The position numbers were made by a program, and so were the translations under genes. From the NCBI RefSeq assembly GCF_900111115.1, contig NZ_FOGD01000010.1:1-64000 (forward strand): a stretch of 64,000 bases of DNA. Reading direction: 5' to 3'. Below, one piece after another: positions 10,333 through 17,217 of the stretch (position 1 is the stretch's first letter; each line of letters starts with the position of its first letter). The notes beneath the pieces are model-generated. The model had not been told where the DNA came from and made no database searches. It worked only from the letters and a program-made list of their open reading frames with translations. This stretch comes from Giesbergeria anulus. GTDB taxonomy: Bacteria; Pseudomonadota; Gammaproteobacteria; Burkholderiales; Burkholderiaceae_C.

Positions 10333-10371
10333 TAGAAAAAGAAAAGCCGCTCTCCCAAAGGAAAGTGCGGC
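10333..10371 (-). terminator. Terminator-like hairpin upstream of module A
   Basis: On the minus strand, GCCGC (10367-10371) pairs with GCGGC (10346-10350) around a 16-nt loop and is followed by a T-rich run CTTTTCTTTTTCT. The same hairpin occurs at 56215-56253 and 36680-36718 with loop changes that keep pairing. It may end a short RNA transcribed from the Pc-side region. An alternative reading is a small basic peptide on the opposite strand, but in this copy its ATG is lost. Confidence 0.5.
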
Positions 10372-10522
10372 AGCTGCGCCTGTGAAAACCGGGCGACCAA
10401 ACCCGTACTGCGCCTTTTTCGCGCAGCGGGCCAAAGTCTAACGGGAAATGGCGGATAGGCGCAAGCCCCAGAGAGCGGGTGATTCTGTCGCGTGCAGTCC
10501 AACAATCACATTGATCTATACG

Positions 10523-10539
10523 CAAGCAACGTATGCTTG
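10523..10539. promoter_or_regulatory. Inverted repeat before the HTH antitoxin-like gene
   Basis: CAAGCA-N5-TGCTTG lies 4-20 nt before the ATG at 10544. Its position over the presumed promoter and ribosome binding site fits an autoregulatory operator of the HTH protein that follows. Confidence 0.5.
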
Positions 10540-10543
10540 TTCG

Positions 10544-10858
10544 ATGAAAAAACGAGATTTATTTGCAGAATTGACCGAAGGTTTTGATGCTCTGGCTTTG
10601 AACCGTGTAGGCAAGCAAACACTGCGCACCCACGAAGTAGAGATCAAACCCACCGTCGGGGTGACGGCCAGCGAATTGCAAGCGTTGCGCCAGCGTTTGA
10701 ATTTATCGCGCCCAGTATTTGCCCGTTACTTACGCACCAAGCCGCGCACCTTAGAAAACTGGGAGCAAGGCCGGGCTAAACCCAATGCCCAAGCCGCCTT
10801 ACTGATCCGTTTGGTAGAGAGGTTCCCTGACACGATGCAACGGCTAGAAATGGTTTGA
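10544..10858 (+). CDS. XRE/HTH antitoxin-like protein (NadS/HigA-like)
   Basis: A 104-aa protein starting MKKRDLFAELTEGFDALAL with an XRE-type helix-turn-helix in its C-terminal half (ASELQALRQRLNLSRPVFA, then RTLENWEQGRAKPNAQAA). This is typical of antitoxins paired with RelE/HigB-type toxins. No toxin gene lies upstream or downstream. The ATG at 10544 follows a perfect 6-bp inverted repeat that may be its operator. It ends 2 nt before the MqsA-like gene, so two antitoxin-like genes stand in tandem without a toxin. The pair lies between the module leader and the Pc/attI region of island A and has no counterpart in B. Confidence 0.75.
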   Translation: MKKRDLFAELTEGFDALALNRVGKQTLRTHEVEIKPTVGVTASELQALRQRLNLSRPVFARYLRTKPRTLENWEQGRAKPNAQAALLIRLVERFPDTMQRLEMV

Positions 10859-10860
10859 CA

Positions 10861-11263
10861 ATGAAGCATTTCTGTTTGCAATGCGACGATGGCACAGAAC
10901 TGGTGCATGAGCGGCGCGATTTAAGCATCCATGCCGATGAGTATGTGGACAACGTGGCACAGGTCAGCGGTTGGCATTGCCCGGTGTGTGGTGAGTGCGA
11001 GTTTGATGCCGGTGAAGGAGCACGGTATACGCAGGCATTGGCTGCCCTGCGGGCCAAAGCCAATGAACAACGTGCTGCAGCCATACGAGCCACATGCAAA
11101 AATTTGGGCCTACGCCAAGCAGAGGCCGGACGGCTGTTGGGTGGCGGTGCATAGGCATTTTCTGAGTGTGAGCGCAACAAGACGCAGCCACATAAGGCGA
11201 TGGCGATGCTGTTCCAATGGCTGGATAAACACCCAGAATTACTGGAAGAAATTAGAGCGTGAT
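10861..11263 (+). pseudogene. MqsA/YgiT-type antitoxin with in-frame amber codon
   Basis: The N-terminus carries the YgiT-type zinc finger of MqsA-family antitoxins (FCLQCDDG and WHCPVCGECEF). The following HTH is interrupted: after LRQAEAGRLLGGGA there is a TAG at 11152-11154. The same frame then continues for 35 codons as AFSECERNKTQPHKAMAMLF to HPELLEEIRA and a TGA at 11261-11263, which is the expected family C-terminus. A single nonsense codon therefore splits an otherwise intact antitoxin of about 134 codons. It may be a pseudogene, an amber-suppressed gene or a functional truncated form. No mqsR/higB toxin gene is adjacent. Confidence 0.8.
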
Positions 11264-11453
11264 TTATTTTGAAACAAAATGAAACGTTATGACTACTTCC
11301 CATAGATGGGGACGGTTCAGGTGCTGTAATACCATATGCATAAGTGGATACGTTATATGTTCCAGCAACCTTGGTTAACGTAGGGCATCGATTTTTGGGG
11401 TGTAGGGCGAGACAAGCATCCGCAAAAATTTAGTTTTTCTAAAAAACTGGCTA

Positions 11454-11482
11454 TTGGCATTTCCCTGTGGATAGGGTAGGAT
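11454..11482 (+). promoter_or_regulatory. Pc-like promoter, platform A
   Basis: A -35 TTGGCA (11454-11459) and -10 TAGGAT (11477-11482) are separated by 17 nt. The sequence around the -10 (ATGGGTGGAGTAGGATG-like) is shared with 55845-55873 (minus strand) and, less fully, with 36801-36863. It points to the DUF262 gene and lies about 35 nt before attI. Confidence 0.6.
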
Positions 11483-11516
11483 GCTGCAACTTTATTCGAC
11501 TGCTAGCAAGCGTGGG

Positions 11517-11540
11517 ACAGTCGTCTAATCATAGTTAAGT
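11517..11540 (+). other. attI-like recombination site, platform A
   Basis: GTCGTCTAATCATAGTTAAG contains an integron-type simple site: an inverted CTAAT/AGTTA pair ending in the core GTTAAGT (11534-11540), which fits GTTRRRY. The same sequence with the core changed to GTTAGGG occurs at 55785-55809 in island B, just before the first cassette gene there. The DUF262 gene starts 28 nt downstream of the core. No integrase gene is nearby, so the assignment rests on pattern and duplication. Confidence 0.6.
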
Positions 11541-11568
11541 TTTTTAAAACCATAACAAAGCGATTAAC

Positions 11569-13137
11569 ATGGCAGATTTGGAACGAACTGACAAACCCGT
11601 AAGCATTCTGGTAAAAGAGCTTGCAAATGGTGTAATTGGTGTGCCTGAGATTCAGAGAAATTATGTATGGAATGCTACACAGGCCCGTGATTTAGTTGAT
11701 TCTTTGTACAGAAAATATCCATCTGGATTAATTTTGCTTTGGCGACCAAAAAATAATCCAATGTATGGCAAGGCAGTCACAAAGCATAAAACGCCAGATT
11801 ACCTAATATTAGATGGACAACAACGAATTACCGCCTTACAAAAGGTGCTATCGGGAGAGATAAATCTACACTTTCACATACTAGATGGAACCCTTCATAT
11901 TTTCAATAAGAAAGAAAGCACAAATCGACTTCTTGTGCCATTAACGGCATTAATTAAAAATGCATTTAAAGTACTAACAGATGCGACAGACGGCATAATT
12001 CTAAAAGAAGATCAAAAGGAACAAATTCAGCAAAACATACGCAATATATGTAAGATTGAAGATTATATGTTTCCTGTCATGATCATGCACACTGATGATT
12101 ACGAAGAAATTACGGAATCCTTTATTCGTTTAAATTCGAAAGGCACGCGCCTTAACAGTACTGAACTTGCAATTGCTCGTTTGGCTTTTCAGTGGCCTGG
12201 AGCAGTAACAAATGAGTTTGACGTAACACTAAAAGAATATGCAAAGGCCGATTATGATTTGGAGATGAACGTATTGGTTAGGCTTTTTATTATAATAGGC
12301 AAATTTCAAAATGGTGTTTATGAAAAATCAAGCTCTGTTTTTGACAAGGGCAGCGCAGAGTTAATGGATATTTGGAAAAGAACCAAGCGATCATTCAACG
12401 GCGCAATAATGTTTCTCAAGAATAATGCGGGAATAGAGTCAAGTAAATGGCTAACATCACAATATGTTATCATTCCACTGGCATTTTTCTTTTACAAAAA
12501 AGATAGATCCAAAATAACTGATCGAGAAATAGCCGGATTATTACTTTGGTTTTTTATTACAACAATATACACGCGACTAACAGGGAGAATGTCAAATTTA
12601 GATAAAGACATTCGTGCAATCAGTACAGAAGCCCCTATTGATGAACTAATAAAAAATCTTTACGAGGATGTATCATCATTCTCAGTAACACCCGAGATGA
12701 TCAAGGGTGCATACAATAGATCGAACTTAATACCATTGCTGCGAATAATTCTATCTCAACGAGATGCAAAAGATTTTTTCACTGGCATCTCAATAAAAAC
12801 AAACAGCATTGGGTATGAAAATCAAATCGAAGGCCATCACATTTTCCCAAAAAGCATTTTAAAGAAAAATGGTATACCAACAAAAGAATACGATGACATC
12901 ACTAACATTGCATTTATATCTCAAAAAATTAACAATCACATATCAAATGCAGATCCTTCCGAATACTTGAAGGACATCGATCCGATTCGCTTGGAAAGTC
13001 AGCTCATTCCAACATATAAAGAACTGTGGAAAATTTCTCGGTTCAATGATTTTTGCGAGGAGCGCAGAAAGCTAATTGCAAAAGCAATCAATGATTTTTT
13101 AAACAGCCAACTGATAATCTGCAACAGAAAAACTTAA
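11569..13137 (+). CDS. DUF262 / HNH protein (GmrSD-like, probable phage defence)
   Basis: A 522-aa protein whose N-terminus is a DUF262 (GmrS-like, ParB/sulfiredoxin-fold) domain: EIQRNYVWNATQARDLVDS, GLILLW, then the DGQQR motif (LILDGQQRITAL) near residue 85. The C-terminus has an HNH-type nuclease signature, EGHHIFPKSILKK and NIAFISQKINNHISN (about residues 422-465). This architecture is found in GmrSD-type restriction enzymes and related anti-phage proteins. Base composition is far more AT-rich than the core genes. Its stop codon lies inside an attC-like R'' box, and attI is 28 nt upstream, as expected for the first gene of an integron cassette array. The substrate cannot be read from sequence. 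Confidence 0.82.
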   Translation: MADLERTDKPVSILVKELANGVIGVPEIQRNYVWNATQARDLVDSLYRKYPSGLILLWRPKNNPMYGKAVTKHKTPDYLILDGQQRITALQKVLSGEINLHFHILDGTLHIFNKKESTNRLLVPLTALIKNAFKVLTDATDGIILKEDQKEQIQQNIRNICKIEDYMFPVMIMHTDDYEEITESFIRLNSKGTRLNSTELAIARLAFQWPGAVTNEFDVTLKEYAKADYDLEMNVLVRLFIIIGKFQNGVYEKSSSVFDKGSAELMDIWKRTKRSFNGAIMFLKNNAGIESSKWLTSQYVIIPLAFFFYKKDRSKITDREIAGLLLWFFITTIYTRLTGRMSNLDKDIRAISTEAPIDELIKNLYEDVSSFSVTPEMIKGAYNRSNLIPLLRIILSQRDAKDFFTGISIKTNSIGYENQIEGHHIFPKSILKKNGIPTKEYDDITNIAFISQKINNHISNADPSEYLKDIDPIRLESQLIPTYKELWKISRFNDFCEERRKLIAKAINDFLNSQLIICNRKT

Positions 13138-13221
13138 CAGGCCATTGCACCTGACGCCCAAAAATGCCCACCGCCTGTCGGTGGCGTTCATCTTGTGTCG
13201 CAGGTGAAATTTACGTTATGC
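13132..13221 (+). repeat. attC-like site after the DUF262 gene
   Basis: The R''-like box ACTTAAC (13132-13138) includes the stop codon of the DUF262 gene. The R'-like box is GTTATGC (13215-13221, one deviation from GTTRRRY). Between them CACCTG/CAGGTG and ACGCC/GGCGT pair, with an inner CCACCG/CGGTGG hairpin. Length is 90 nt. The fold and the stop-codon overlap favour attC. The imperfect R' keeps confidence moderate. Confidence 0.5.
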
Positions 13222-13273
13222 TTCAAATTCCCGCATCCTCCACATCCACAGAGAAAAAATGTGAGAACAAAAT

Positions 13274-13663
13274 ATGCCAAGAGAATTCATAGAATGCAGT
13301 TTATTTAAGCCAATCGGCCCATACAGTCATGCTGTCAAATCCGGTAATCTGATCTTTGTCTCGGGAACACCGGGAGTTAATCCAAAGACTGGTGAGTTGG
13401 CTGGAGCCACCGCGTATGCACAGGCAGCGCAGGCAATACGAAACGTAATTGATTGCGTTGCTGCTGCGGGTGGCACCGAGGCCGATATCACCACCGTTCA
13501 GGTGAACTTGGTTCATGTGGACGACTTCACCGAAATGAACCGGGCTTACGCAGAGTATTTCTCTGAGCCGTTTCCGGCGCGAACTGTCATTGGCATTGCC
13601 GCACTACCAAAACCCGGAGCCTTGCTCACTATCAACGCAATGGCGGTGCTGCCATCCAAGTGA
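13274..13663 (+). CDS. RidA family protein (reactive intermediate/imine deaminase)
   Basis: A 129-aa RidA/YjgF-family protein. RidA hydrolyses reactive enamine/imine intermediates released by PLP enzymes. Family motifs are present: GPYSHAVKSGNLIFVSGTPG near the N-terminus, the Arg in FPARTVIGIAALPKPGALL, and a conserved Asn-Val segment (QVNLVHVDDF). It follows the DUF262 gene after about 50 nt beyond the attC-like site. It could be the second cassette of platform A, although I see no convincing attC after it. Confidence 0.88.
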   Translation: MPREFIECSLFKPIGPYSHAVKSGNLIFVSGTPGVNPKTGELAGATAYAQAAQAIRNVIDCVAAAGGTEADITTVQVNLVHVDDFTEMNRAYAEYFSEPFPARTVIGIAALPKPGALLTINAMAVLPSK

Positions 13664-13746
13664 TTCCTTGTTCCACTGCTCCCCAAACCCCGTAGAGACA
13701 AACGCATTAGGATGCGTTAGACGTATAACGTTCTAAGGGGATTGGA

Positions 13747-13977
13747 ATGCACAAACGGATGACCATTACGCTCGATGAGGCGGTGTATGAGGGGCTGTAT
13801 AGCCGGGTGGGTAAGCGGCGCATGAGCCAGTTCATTGAGGATTTGCTGCGCCCCCATGTGATGGATACGGCACTCGATGATAGCTACCGGGCAATGGCTG
13901 CCGATACGCAGCGTGAGGCCGAAGTGATGGAGTGGTGCAATGCGCTTGCCGGGGATATGGCCGATGCTGCGCGGTGA
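13747..13977 (+). CDS. MazE/RHH-type antitoxin of a broken toxin-antitoxin pair
   Basis: A 76-aa protein with a ribbon-helix-helix-like N-terminus (MHKRMTITLDEAVYEGLY) and GKRRMSQFIEDLLRPHV, typical of antitoxins encoded before MazF/PemK toxins. A partly symmetric AT-rich element at 13718-13737 (TTAGACG, then CGTTCTAA) just upstream could be its operator. The next gene should be mazF-like and overlap this one. Only its first codons remain (see 13964-14011), so the antitoxin appears to have lost its partner. Confidence 0.75.
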   Translation: MHKRMTITLDEAVYEGLYSRVGKRRMSQFIEDLLRPHVMDTALDDSYRAMAADTQREAEVMEWCNALAGDMADAAR

Positions 13978-14011
13978 GCAGCCAGTGCCCCTTCTGGCCC
14001 TCAAATATTGA
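13964..14011 (+). pseudogene. Remnant of a MazF/PemK-like toxin gene
   Basis: The ATG at 13964 lies inside the last codons of the antitoxin gene, the usual overlap for mazEF-type pairs. It encodes MLRGE, like the common MazF start M(L/R)RGE(I/V)W. It then runs into unrelated sequence and stops after 15 codons, inside the end of the convergent acetyltransferase gene. The rest of the toxin is absent. The match is only five residues, so the call depends on position. Confidence 0.45.
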
Positions 14012-14495
14012 CCTTGAGGTAATGTGACCCGGCAATCGGGTTGTGATAATAGGGCGGAATCTCCTCAAACCCTAAGTCGGCATAGAGAGCGCGGGCCGAT
14101 TCCATCTCATCCAGAGTATCGAGCAGCACGCAGGCATAACCGGCTTGGCGCGCTACATCCAAAATACCTTCGGTGAGCTGGCGGCCCAGCCCAAAACCCC
14201 GAAACGCTTTGCGCACATAAAGGCGCTTCATCTCAGCGGCATTGGGGTAGTCGGCGGTGTCCAAGGGGCGCAGCGCACAGCATCCGGCCACAGCACCATC
14301 CACCAGCGCCAGCAACAGGCCACCACGCGGGGCGGCATAGTCGCCGGGCAAGTTTTGCAGTTCTGCGGCAAAATTCTGAAAGCACAAATCGATGCTCAGG
14401 CTCTGGGCATACTCGGCAAACAGGGTGCGCACGGCATCCAGGTCTTCGGCGGTGTTCAGGCTAGAAAGGGTAACGCTAGGGGTATCCATAGGCAC
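14001..14495 (-). CDS. GNAT family N-acetyltransferase
   Basis: A 164-aa acetyltransferase. The acetyl-CoA pyrophosphate-binding motif is RGFGLGRQLTEGIL in the context MKRLYVRKAFRGFGLG, followed by VLLDTLDEMESARALYADLG and YYHNP. The substrate is unknown. An in-frame Met two codons in (MDTPSV) is an alternative start. It is convergent with the broken antitoxin pair and lies at the right-hand border of island A. Confidence 0.87.
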   Translation of the reverse strand: MPMDTPSVTLSSLNTAEDLDAVRTLFAEYAQSLSIDLCFQNFAAELQNLPGDYAAPRGGLLLALVDGAVAGCCALRPLDTADYPNAAEMKRLYVRKAFRGFGLGRQLTEGILDVARQAGYACVLLDTLDEMESARALYADLGFEEIPPYYHNPIAGSHYLKVNI

Positions 14496-14525
14496 TCCGG
14501 CAAGGCAAGGTTAAAACAAGCTGGC

Positions 14526-15197
14526 TCAAGTGCCTAAGCTAACAATCCAAGCAACCACTGCGCTGCACAGCAGAAAAATGACCAGTGCGCTCAGGCGCGA
14601 CACCGTATCATCACGCGATGGCGCGACCGGCATGGTCACAGTTTTGTTGCCGGTAATCATGGCGGGCACCAACGATAACTTTTTTACCACGCTGTAAAAC
14701 GCAATCGCCAGCAAGTGCAAGGCCACCAGCGTCATCACCAGATACTGGCCCACGTCTTTGTGCAAGCTGGTGGCTAGGCTCACCCCATCGCCAGAGACAA
14801 AACGGGTCAGGGGGCCAGCAAAGGCGATTTCGTCGTCGCTAAACAAGCCTGTGCCCACCTGCAAAGCCAGCATGGCTAGCAGGCCAAACACCGAGAGCGC
14901 ACCCAAGGGGCTGTGCCCCACACCGTCTTCTGGTGTGCCTTGCCCACGCAAATAGCGCAACATGCGGGCGGGAGAATACAAAAACGCCGCAAAGCGCGAC
15001 CAGTAGCCGCCCACCAAGCCCCACACCAGCCTGAACAGCAACAGGGCCAACACGGCATAGCCGAACCGAAAATGCCACAGCATCGCGTTGCCACCTATCT
15101 TGGCACTGATGACCAGTGCGATGGTGCAAACGGCCAGCAGCCAGTGAAAGAGACGGGTGGGAAGATCCCAGATACGAACGGTGTGCTTGTTCTGCAT
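14526..15197 (-). CDS. Cytochrome b561-type membrane protein
   Basis: A 223-aa cytochrome b of the b561/Ni-hydrogenase b-subunit family with four to five transmembrane helices. Candidate haem histidines are in RLFHWLLAV, LWHFRFGYA, SLHKDVGQY and LVALHLLAI. I took the start at MQNKHTVRIWDLP, the usual beginning (VRVWDLPTRLFHW). The frame is open 14 codons upstream. A gene for cytochrome c' lies divergently 150 nt away. In related bacteria such a pair probably forms a small electron-transfer unit. Confidence 0.88.
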   Translation of the reverse strand: MQNKHTVRIWDLPTRLFHWLLAVCTIALVISAKIGGNAMLWHFRFGYAVLALLLFRLVWGLVGGYWSRFAAFLYSPARMLRYLRGQGTPEDGVGHSPLGALSVFGLLAMLALQVGTGLFSDDEIAFAGPLTRFVSGDGVSLATSLHKDVGQYLVMTLVALHLLAIAFYSVVKKLSLVPAMITGNKTVTMPVAPSRDDTVSRLSALVIFLLCSAVVAWIVSLGT

Positions 15198-15349
15198 GGA
15201 GAAATGGCATGGAGTGATAGCAAAGTGTGGCACACCCATGCAGCCCTCTGCTTTTTAGAGGACTGAAAAAGTGCGACTTTCACACCATCGTGGCAGGTGC
15301 AGGTGATACTAAAGCCTCTTTTTGTTTCATCACACCAAGGAACCCCACC

Positions 15350-15808
15350 ATGAAAAAAACCCTTGCCCTGTTGGCTCTGGCCGCCGCTGCAATCACCACA
15401 GCTGCACCCGCCGCTGCCCAGTTTGCCAAGCCAGAAGACGCCATCAAATACCGCCAATCGAGCTTTTTTGTGCTCGGCCAGCACTTCAGCCGCATTGGCG
15501 CAATGGCCAACGGCAAAGTGCCGTTTGATGCCAAAGCAGCCCAAGAAAATGCCGAACTGGTAGCCATCTTGGCTAAACTGCCCGCAGCAGGTTTTGGCCC
15601 CGGCACCGACAAGGGCGCAGACACCAAGGCCAAGCCTGAAGTGTGGACAGAACAAGCCAAGTTCAAAGAGCACGCCGACAAGCTGCTGACCGAAACCACC
15701 AAGCTGGCCGCCGCCGCCAAGACCGGTGATGTGGCCCAGCTCAAGGCCGCCTTTGGCCCCGCAGCCCAAACCTGCAAGGCTTGCCACGACGCCTTCAAGA
15801 ACAAATAA
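15350..15808 (+). CDS. Cytochrome c' (class II c-type cytochrome)
   Basis: A 152-aa periplasmic cytochrome with a signal peptide ending in APAAAQ. The C-terminal haem motif CKACH lies in TCKACHDAFKNK, as in cytochromes c' and c556. The N-terminal part (DAIKYRQSSFFVLGQHFSRI) matches the first helix of the four-helix bundle. These proteins bind NO or CO or carry electrons. The start MKKTLALLAL at 15350 is preceded by AAGGAA. It is divergent from the cytochrome b561-type gene. Confidence 0.92.
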   Translation: MKKTLALLALAAAAITTAAPAAAQFAKPEDAIKYRQSSFFVLGQHFSRIGAMANGKVPFDAKAAQENAELVAILAKLPAAGFGPGTDKGADTKAKPEVWTEQAKFKEHADKLLTETTKLAAAAKTGDVAQLKAAFGPAAQTCKACHDAFKNK

Positions 15809-15817
15809 ACCAGCCGC

Positions 15818-16321
15818 TCAGGTTTGCGCCAATAGTTTTTCGATCAAGCGGTGCAACTCGGCAAAATCGGGGGCACCCACATAACTCTTGACGATTTCGC
15901 CCTGCTTATTGACCAAATAGGTGGTGGGCGTGAGGCGCACATCGCCCCAAGCCTTGGCTACGGCCCCGGTGTTGTCCAGCGCTACCTTGAACGGCAATTG
16001 CCGCGACTGGGCAAAGTTGAGCACATACTGCGGCGGGTCGTAGTTCATAGCCACAGCCAAGGTGTCAAAGCCTTGGCTTTGGTATTTTTGGTAGGTAGCT
16101 ACCAATGCAGGCATTTCTGCCACGCAGGTGGTGCAACTGGTGGCCCAAAAATTGACCAGCGTCACCTTGCCGCGCAAATCGGCACTGCTGCGCTGTGAGC
16201 CATCGAGCAGCACAAAGGTAGATTCGGGCGCTGGTGCCCGGCCTGTGCCCCAAGCCACCCAAGCGCCAGTGCCTGCCACTGCGGCCAAGACCAGTGCTGC
16301 CACGGTTTTTTTGATTTTCAT
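15818..16321 (-). CDS. TlpA/ResA-like thiol:disulfide oxidoreductase
   Basis: A 167-aa membrane-anchored periplasmic thioredoxin. An N-terminal hydrophobic segment (TVAALVLAAVAGTGAWVAW) is followed by FWATSCTTCVAEMPALVATY with a CTTC active site and a cis-Pro in LTPTTYLV. Such proteins reduce apocytochrome c or other periplasmic thiols. The start at MKIKKT (16321) is chosen because the upstream 26 codons lack a signal-like character. It is convergent with the cytochrome c' gene. Confidence 0.88.
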   Translation of the reverse strand: MKIKKTVAALVLAAVAGTGAWVAWGTGRAPAPESTFVLLDGSQRSSADLRGKVTLVNFWATSCTTCVAEMPALVATYQKYQSQGFDTLAVAMNYDPPQYVLNFAQSRQLPFKVALDNTGAVAKAWGDVRLTPTTYLVNKQGEIVKSYVGAPDFAELHRLIEKLLAQT

Positions 16322-16485
16322 ATCTATCCATCGGCTAAAACATCTGCGAGCGATTGTGCGGCAGTCGGTTCCCTTGGCAGCAAAATCCCCATCAAGCACC
16401 GGGCATCCTCTGCGCAGGTGGTGTGCGCGGCGCGGCCATAATGTGCGCCACCCACCGCATTGACTGCACAGATTCCATTTGCCCT

Positions 16486-16884
16486 ATGAGTACGCGCATC
16501 CTTTTGCTTGCCCATGCCCCGCTGGCCCATGCCCTGCGCGAGTGTGCCCTGCACGTTATGGCCGATTGTGGCGACAGCGTGCTGGCGCTGGACGTGCTGC
16601 CCCATGATCGCCCCGAAGACTCCCTAGCCCAAGCCTTGCAACTATTGCAACCCTTGGGGCAAACCCCCACCTTGGTGCTCACCGATGTGTTTGGTGCCAC
16701 CCCGTGCAACATTGCCCAGCGGCTGGTGCAACAGTGCCCGCAAATGCGGCTTATCACTGGAGTCAATTTGCCCATGCTGCTGCGGGCGGTGTGCTATCGG
16801 GCAGAACCTCTGGATGCTTTGGTGCAGCGGGCTGTGGTGGGTGGAACCCAAGGCGTGATGCAGGTGGATGTCCACGCACCCTGA
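16486..16884 (+). CDS. PTS system mannose-type EIIA domain protein
   Basis: A 132-aa EIIA of the mannose/sorbose class. The phosphorylatable His10 is in ILLLAHAPLAH, and the later motif is LVLTDVFGATPCN. It is followed by HPr (17 nt) and EI (46 nt further), a typical betaproteobacterial cluster in which no sugar-specific IIB/IIC follows. The likely function is therefore regulatory signalling rather than sugar uptake. The start MSTRILLLAH is chosen over an upstream ATG at 16354 that extends into low-quality sequence. Confidence 0.9.
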   Translation: MSTRILLLAHAPLAHALRECALHVMADCGDSVLALDVLPHDRPEDSLAQALQLLQPLGQTPTLVLTDVFGATPCNIAQRLVQQCPQMRLITGVNLPMLLRAVCYRAEPLDALVQRAVVGGTQGVMQVDVHAP

Positions 16885-16901
16885 TTTTTTTGAGTGTTTG
16901 C

Positions 16902-17171
16902 ATGATTAAAACTTCGACCACTATCGTCAACAAGCTGGGCCTGCACGCCCGCGCCTCGGCCAAACTGACCAAACTGGCAGGCAGTTTCCCCTGTGAAGTC
17001 TGGATGAGCAAGGGCAGCCGCCGCATCAATGCCAAAAGTATCATGGGGGTGATGATGCTAGCCGCCGGTATTGGCTCTGAAGTAGAGCTTGAAACCAACG
17101 GCGAGCGCGAGCAAGAAGCGATGGACGCTCTGCTAGCGCTGATTGCCGACAAGTTTGGCGAGGGCCAGTAA
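16902..17171 (+). CDS. ptsH: Phosphocarrier protein HPr
   Basis: HPr transfers phosphate from EI to EIIA. The protein is 89 aa. His15 is in NKLGLHARAS and the regulatory Ser46 in INAKSIMGVMML. It lies between the EIIA gene and ptsI, with about 46 nt to the ptsI start. Ser46 is present even though no HPr kinase gene is in the window. Confidence 0.96.
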   Translation: MIKTSTTIVNKLGLHARASAKLTKLAGSFPCEVWMSKGSRRINAKSIMGVMMLAAGIGSEVELETNGEREQEAMDALLALIADKFGEGQ

Positions 17172-17217
17172 GCGCCAGCACACCGGCCCTGACCGGGGCC
17201 AGAGAGGCAGATTTCTC

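Larger units (their letters stand above)
11264..11568. other. Conserved noncoding region of platform A (Pc/attI side)
   Basis: No ORF is visible. The stretch matches the noncoding region 55785-56055 (minus strand) of island B in several blocks: a TGAAAC-N5-TGAAAC pair near 11271, GGTGCTGTAAT near 11320, then the promoter and attI blocks. In a classical integron this position relative to attI would hold the integrase gene. The region is AT-rich. Confidence 0.6.

Noticed and set aside
10436-10480. GTCTAAC next to the module start (also at 56147) as an attC R'' box
   Set aside because: No R' partner with GTTRRRY within a normal attC length was found in either copy, although the flanking sequence is shared.
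13663-13722. attC site after the ridA-like gene
   Set aside because: GTTAGAC is present at 13716-13722, but no R'' box lies at the ridA stop and the spacer does not fold convincingly. The same stretch is better explained as operator of the antitoxin gene.
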